Assembly (NCBI GenBank): GCA_021635425.1
Contig: JAJWOJ010000027.1
Span: 3,543-12,552 of the forward strand
Direction of reading: 5' to 3'
DNA length: 9,010 nt
From: Clostridiales bacterium
GTDB taxonomy: Bacteria > Bacillota > Clostridia > Christensenellales > Borkfalkiaceae
Notes under the pieces: model-generated
The model's input: only the letters and a program-made list of their open reading frames with translations
Databases searched by the model: none
What the model was told of the DNA's origin: nothing
Part shown: positions 6,891 through 9,010 of the stretch, in pieces
Layout of the letters: every line of letters starts with the position of its first letter
Position numbering within the stretch: position 1 is the stretch's first letter
Translations under genes and position numbers: made by a program

Positions 6891-7762
6891 ATGTTTTTAT
6901 CCTTTTCAAGTTGTTTTTTTAATTCGCAAACGTCGTAAAACTTTACAATATCCCTGATATAATCGTCAAAAACTATTGTTATTGTTTTACCGTATAAATT
7001 GCCGTCGAAACCTTTCAGATATGTTTCCGTCAAAACTTCTTCCAGACCGAAAGTGGGTCTCGCTCCGTAGTTTGTTATCGCGTCGTATCTTACTCCGTCA
7101 ATAATCGCATGTGTTTTATACACTCCGCTTTTAATACGGAATTTACCTCTCGGAACGTTTATGTTAACCGTCGGAAAGCCGATTGTTCTTCCTACCTGTC
7201 GCCCGTGAACGACGCTTCCGCACAATGAATATTCTTCGCCCAAAAGTTCGTTCGCTTCCTTTATTTTCCCATGCGACAAAAGGTTTTTTATAAGCGTTGT
7301 GGAAATTTTTTGTCCGTTCGATTGCGTTTTCGGAACGATATCGAGTTCGATACCTCTTTCCGCACATAACTTTTTAAGCAATTCGGGATTACCTTCCGCA
7401 TTTTTTCCGAACGTGTAATCAAACCCGCAAACAACAGCCGCAACGTTAAGCGATGATATCAACCGATTGAAAAAATCTTCCGGAGACGTGTTTTTAAACG
7501 TTTCGTCAAAGCTTGCGACGACTATTTCATCGATTCCGAAACGCTCGGCTTTTTCTATTCGCTCGTCAAACAAAAGCACTTCGCCGTCTTTGGAAAAATC
7601 ATAATTTTCAAAGGTAAACAAAGCGATTTTGCAATGTTTTACGTCATGCGTTTTATTTGCTTTATCGATAAGTTTTATATGTCCTTTATGCAGACAATCG
7701 AAAAAACCGAGAAGCAAAACTATTTTATCCGTATCGGTTTCACCATATCTTACGATCTTCAT
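6887..7762 (-). CDS. ribF: Bifunctional riboflavin kinase / FAD synthetase
   Basis: Makes FMN from riboflavin and ATP, then FAD from FMN and ATP, in the cytosol. The N-terminal nucleotidyltransferase (FAD synthetase) half has GFFDCLHKGH with the HxGH motif at 25-28, CGFDYTFGKNAEG (112-124) and ISTTLIKNLL (153-162). The last corresponds to the family's ISSTxIRxLL, with Lys in place of the usual Arg. The C-terminal riboflavin kinase half has GRQVGRTIGFPTVN (187-200), SGVYKT (212-217), NYGARPTFG (231-239) and ETYLKGF (246-252). At 291 residues it is slightly shorter than the usual 300-315 but both halves are complete. It starts 6 nt after the truB stop with only a weak purine stretch (AAGAG) ahead, so translation probably relies on coupling. 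It overlaps the next gene by ATGA. In many Firmicutes rpsO follows ribF; here it does not. Confidence 0.96.
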   Translation of the reverse strand: MKIVRYGETDTDKIVLLLGFFDCLHKGHIKLIDKANKTHDVKHCKIALFTFENYDFSKDGEVLLFDERIEKAERFGIDEIVVASFDETFKNTSPEDFFNRLISSLNVAAVVCGFDYTFGKNAEGNPELLKKLCAERGIELDIVPKTQSNGQKISTTLIKNLLSHGKIKEANELLGEEYSLCGSVVHGRQVGRTIGFPTVNINVPRGKFRIKSGVYKTHAIIDGVRYDAITNYGARPTFGLEEVLTETYLKGFDGNLYGKTITIVFDDYIRDIVKFYDVCELKKQLEKDKNI

Positions 7763-7768
7763 TTTTTC

Positions 7769-8626
7769 TTACGCTCTTATATACGCTTTAACTTTTATCT
7801 TTCCGTCGGTAACGTCCCCGACCCCGTAAAAGCCGTCGGGCGCGAATATTTTATATCTTCCGTCGGGATAAGAAAACTTATCATACAAACCGTTGAAAAG
7901 GCGGGTCGTCTCGATTTCGTTTAAACGAATTTCAGGATATGAAATAACGTTTTCGGGCGGGATAAGCATTTTTTCTTTATCGTCGGACAAAACGAAGTCT
8001 TCTAATTTAACGCTGTTTTCGATTGAAAATATTCCGGAAGCAGTTCTCACGAGATCGGTCATTGTACCTACCGTGCCGCATGCCGCAGCAATATCCCGAA
8101 CTATTGAACGTATATACGTTCCGCCTTTGCATTCGATTCTGAACTTAAATTCGTTATCCGATAATTTTTCTATGAGTTCTATAGAATTTATCGTTACTTT
8201 TTTAGGCTGAAGTTCAACTTCTTCGCCCTTTCTCGCAAGCTGATAACTTCTCTTTCCGTTTACGCATTTAGCGGAAAACACGGGCGGAACCTGCATGATT
8301 TCGCCCGTATTCCGTTCGGTCGCGGCGATAAGTTCGCTCTCCGTGGGAATGTGTTCGTTTCTTTTTATTATTTCGCCTTCCAGATCCAACGTATTCGTTT
8401 CATATCCGAACGCGAACGTCGCTATATACGTTTTGTCTTTATCGAGCAAAAAATCAAACAATCTCGTAGATTTCCCGAGCGCGACAGGTAAAACGCCGCT
8501 TGCCAAAGGATCCAGTGTTCCCATATGACCGACGGTTACGCCTTTAATAGATTTTTTGAGCGCGTTCAGAATTTTAGCCGAACTTACACCCTTAGGTTTA
8601 TATAAATTTAAAAATCCGTTCATCAT
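7769..8626 (-). CDS. truB: tRNA pseudouridine(55) synthase
   Basis: Isomerises U55 in the T-arm of tRNAs to pseudouridine. It is a 285-residue protein with the family's opening NGFLNLYKPKGVSS and the catalytic motif GHMGTLDPLASGVLP, in which Asp39 is the nucleophile. KTY (65-67) holds the stacking Tyr, and GGTYIRS (168-174) and RTASGIF (194-200) complete the core. The C-terminal part (about 205-285) is a poorly conserved PUA-like tail. The reading frame opens with two ATGs in a row (8626 and 8623), and most family members begin at the equivalent of the second (MNGxLN). With the first, the start overlaps the upstream stop as ATGA; with the second, as TGATG. The Shine-Dalgarno is poor (AGCGGG), so coupling to the preceding gene is likely. 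Function is certain, the exact first Met is not. Confidence 0.97.
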   Translation of the reverse strand: MMNGFLNLYKPKGVSSAKILNALKKSIKGVTVGHMGTLDPLASGVLPVALGKSTRLFDFLLDKDKTYIATFAFGYETNTLDLEGEIIKRNEHIPTESELIAATERNTGEIMQVPPVFSAKCVNGKRSYQLARKGEEVELQPKKVTINSIELIEKLSDNEFKFRIECKGGTYIRSIVRDIAAACGTVGTMTDLVRTASGIFSIENSVKLEDFVLSDDKEKMLIPPENVISYPEIRLNEIETTRLFNGLYDKFSYPDGRYKIFAPDGFYGVGDVTDGKIKVKAYIRA

Positions 8627-9010
8627 AACCCGCTTAAAGCATCGGAAACCGCTTTGATTATTTTATCTTTAACGTCTTCGTAAAATCCGCAAATCATACA
8701 ACCGCTCGCCAAAACATGCCCGCCTCCGCCGAAAATGGACGCAACTTCGTTTACGTCTACCTTTCCTTTGCTTCTTAAACTTATTTTGAAAGCATTCGGC
8801 TTGGATTGCATAATCGACACCGCGACTTCTACCCCGCTTATCGAAAGCGGAAAATCGATAAAACCTTCCGTCATATCGGACGAAGCTCCCGTACTTTTAA
8901 AATCATCGTCGAGAACGGAAATCACGGCGAGCTTATCGTCAAGGATAAACTTCATTTTCGAGGTCACTCTTCCGAACAAAACAGCCCTTTCTTTCGACTG
9001 ATTTTTAAAC
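8623..9010 (-). CDS. nrnA: NrnA-type DHH/DHHA1 phosphoesterase, C-terminal part only
   Basis: The C-terminal about 129 residues of a DHH-family protein of the NrnA type (bifunctional oligoribonuclease / pAp phosphatase, usually 310-325 residues). The frame stays open to the right window edge, reading FKNQSKERAVLFGRVTSK, so the gene starts outside. The in-frame TTG at 8979 is a leucine inside VLFGRV, not a start. The visible part is the DHHA1 domain: SDMTEGFIDFPLSISGVEVAV (an NrnA-like linker), KISLRSKGKVDVNEVA and the substrate-binding glycine motif GGGGHVLASG (the GGGH.xASG signature). The catalytic DHH motifs are upstream, out of view. Position directly before truB and ribF matches the rbfA-nrnA-truB-ribF order of Firmicutes, which supports NrnA over other DHH proteins such as RecJ or GdpP. 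The stop overlaps the truB start. Confidence 0.9.
   Translation of the reverse strand, partial: FKNQSKERAVLFGRVTSKMKFILDDKLAVISVLDDDFKSTGASSDMTEGFIDFPLSISGVEVAVSIMQSKPNAFKISLRSKGKVDVNEVASIFGGGGHVLASGCMICGFYEDVKDKIIKAVSDALSGL

Noticed and set aside
8977..8979. TTG as the start of a short 118-residue protein
   Set aside because: The frame continues upstream to the edge with NrnA-like sequence, and this codon is an internal leucine.
1..9010. Mobile elements, CRISPR arrays, tRNA or rRNA genes, toxin-antitoxin or defence systems
   Set aside because: No terminal inverted repeats with a transposase, no regularly spaced repeats, no cloverleaf or rRNA-like sequence, and no small paired genes were found. 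Every intergenic gap is under 130 bp and accounted for.

Overview
The window reads as ordinary chromosomal DNA from a low-to-moderate GC Gram-positive bacterium, most likely an anaerobic Clostridia-type member of the Bacillota. Three things point there: the gene order nrnA-truB-ribF, which in Firmicutes is the tail of the nusA-infB-rbfA translation cluster; a tandem pair of half-size ABC exporters of the BmrC/BmrD (LmrC/LmrD) type; and strong AGGAGG-like ribosome binding sites together with a near-consensus sigma-A type promoter. No more precise taxon can be supported from the sequence alone.

Layout. At the left edge, on the + strand, lies most of groEL; the window cuts off about 43 N-terminal residues. 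It converges on a minus-strand block that fills the rest of the window. The convergence point (1508-1630) holds a roughly 51-bp terminator-like unit in two tandem copies. Copy 1 can fold on either strand and copy 2 is decayed. The first minus-strand transcription unit (read right to left) starts at a TTGACA-17-TAAAAT promoter (5967-5995). It carries two ABC exporter half-transporters (4156-5922 and 2183-4156, joined by a TAATG overlap) and then an FMN-type nitroreductase (1631-2149). The upstream minus-strand unit enters at the right edge with the C-terminal part of an NrnA-type DHH/DHHA1 phosphoesterase. It continues with truB and ribF and ends in an endonuclease IV-like TIM-barrel gene. Three of these four genes are joined by 4-nt ATGA overlaps or a 6-nt gap, and the unit ends at a perfect 12-bp hairpin terminator that contains the last gene's stop codon.

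How the genes work together. The right-hand unit combines RNA turnover (NrnA), tRNA modification (TruB) and FMN/FAD synthesis (RibF) with a probable metal-dependent AP endonuclease-like protein. The middle unit encodes one heterodimeric exporter, in which each ATPase half carries exactly the substitutions expected for one degenerate and one active ATP site, plus a small flavoprotein oxidoreductase. There is no local regulator gene. I see no mobile element, CRISPR array, RNA gene, integration site or clearly new system. The more interesting points are the duplicated terminator, the complementary ABC asymmetry, the cytoplasmic insertion in the larger ABC subunit, and the endonuclease IV-like gene at the end of the ribF cluster.
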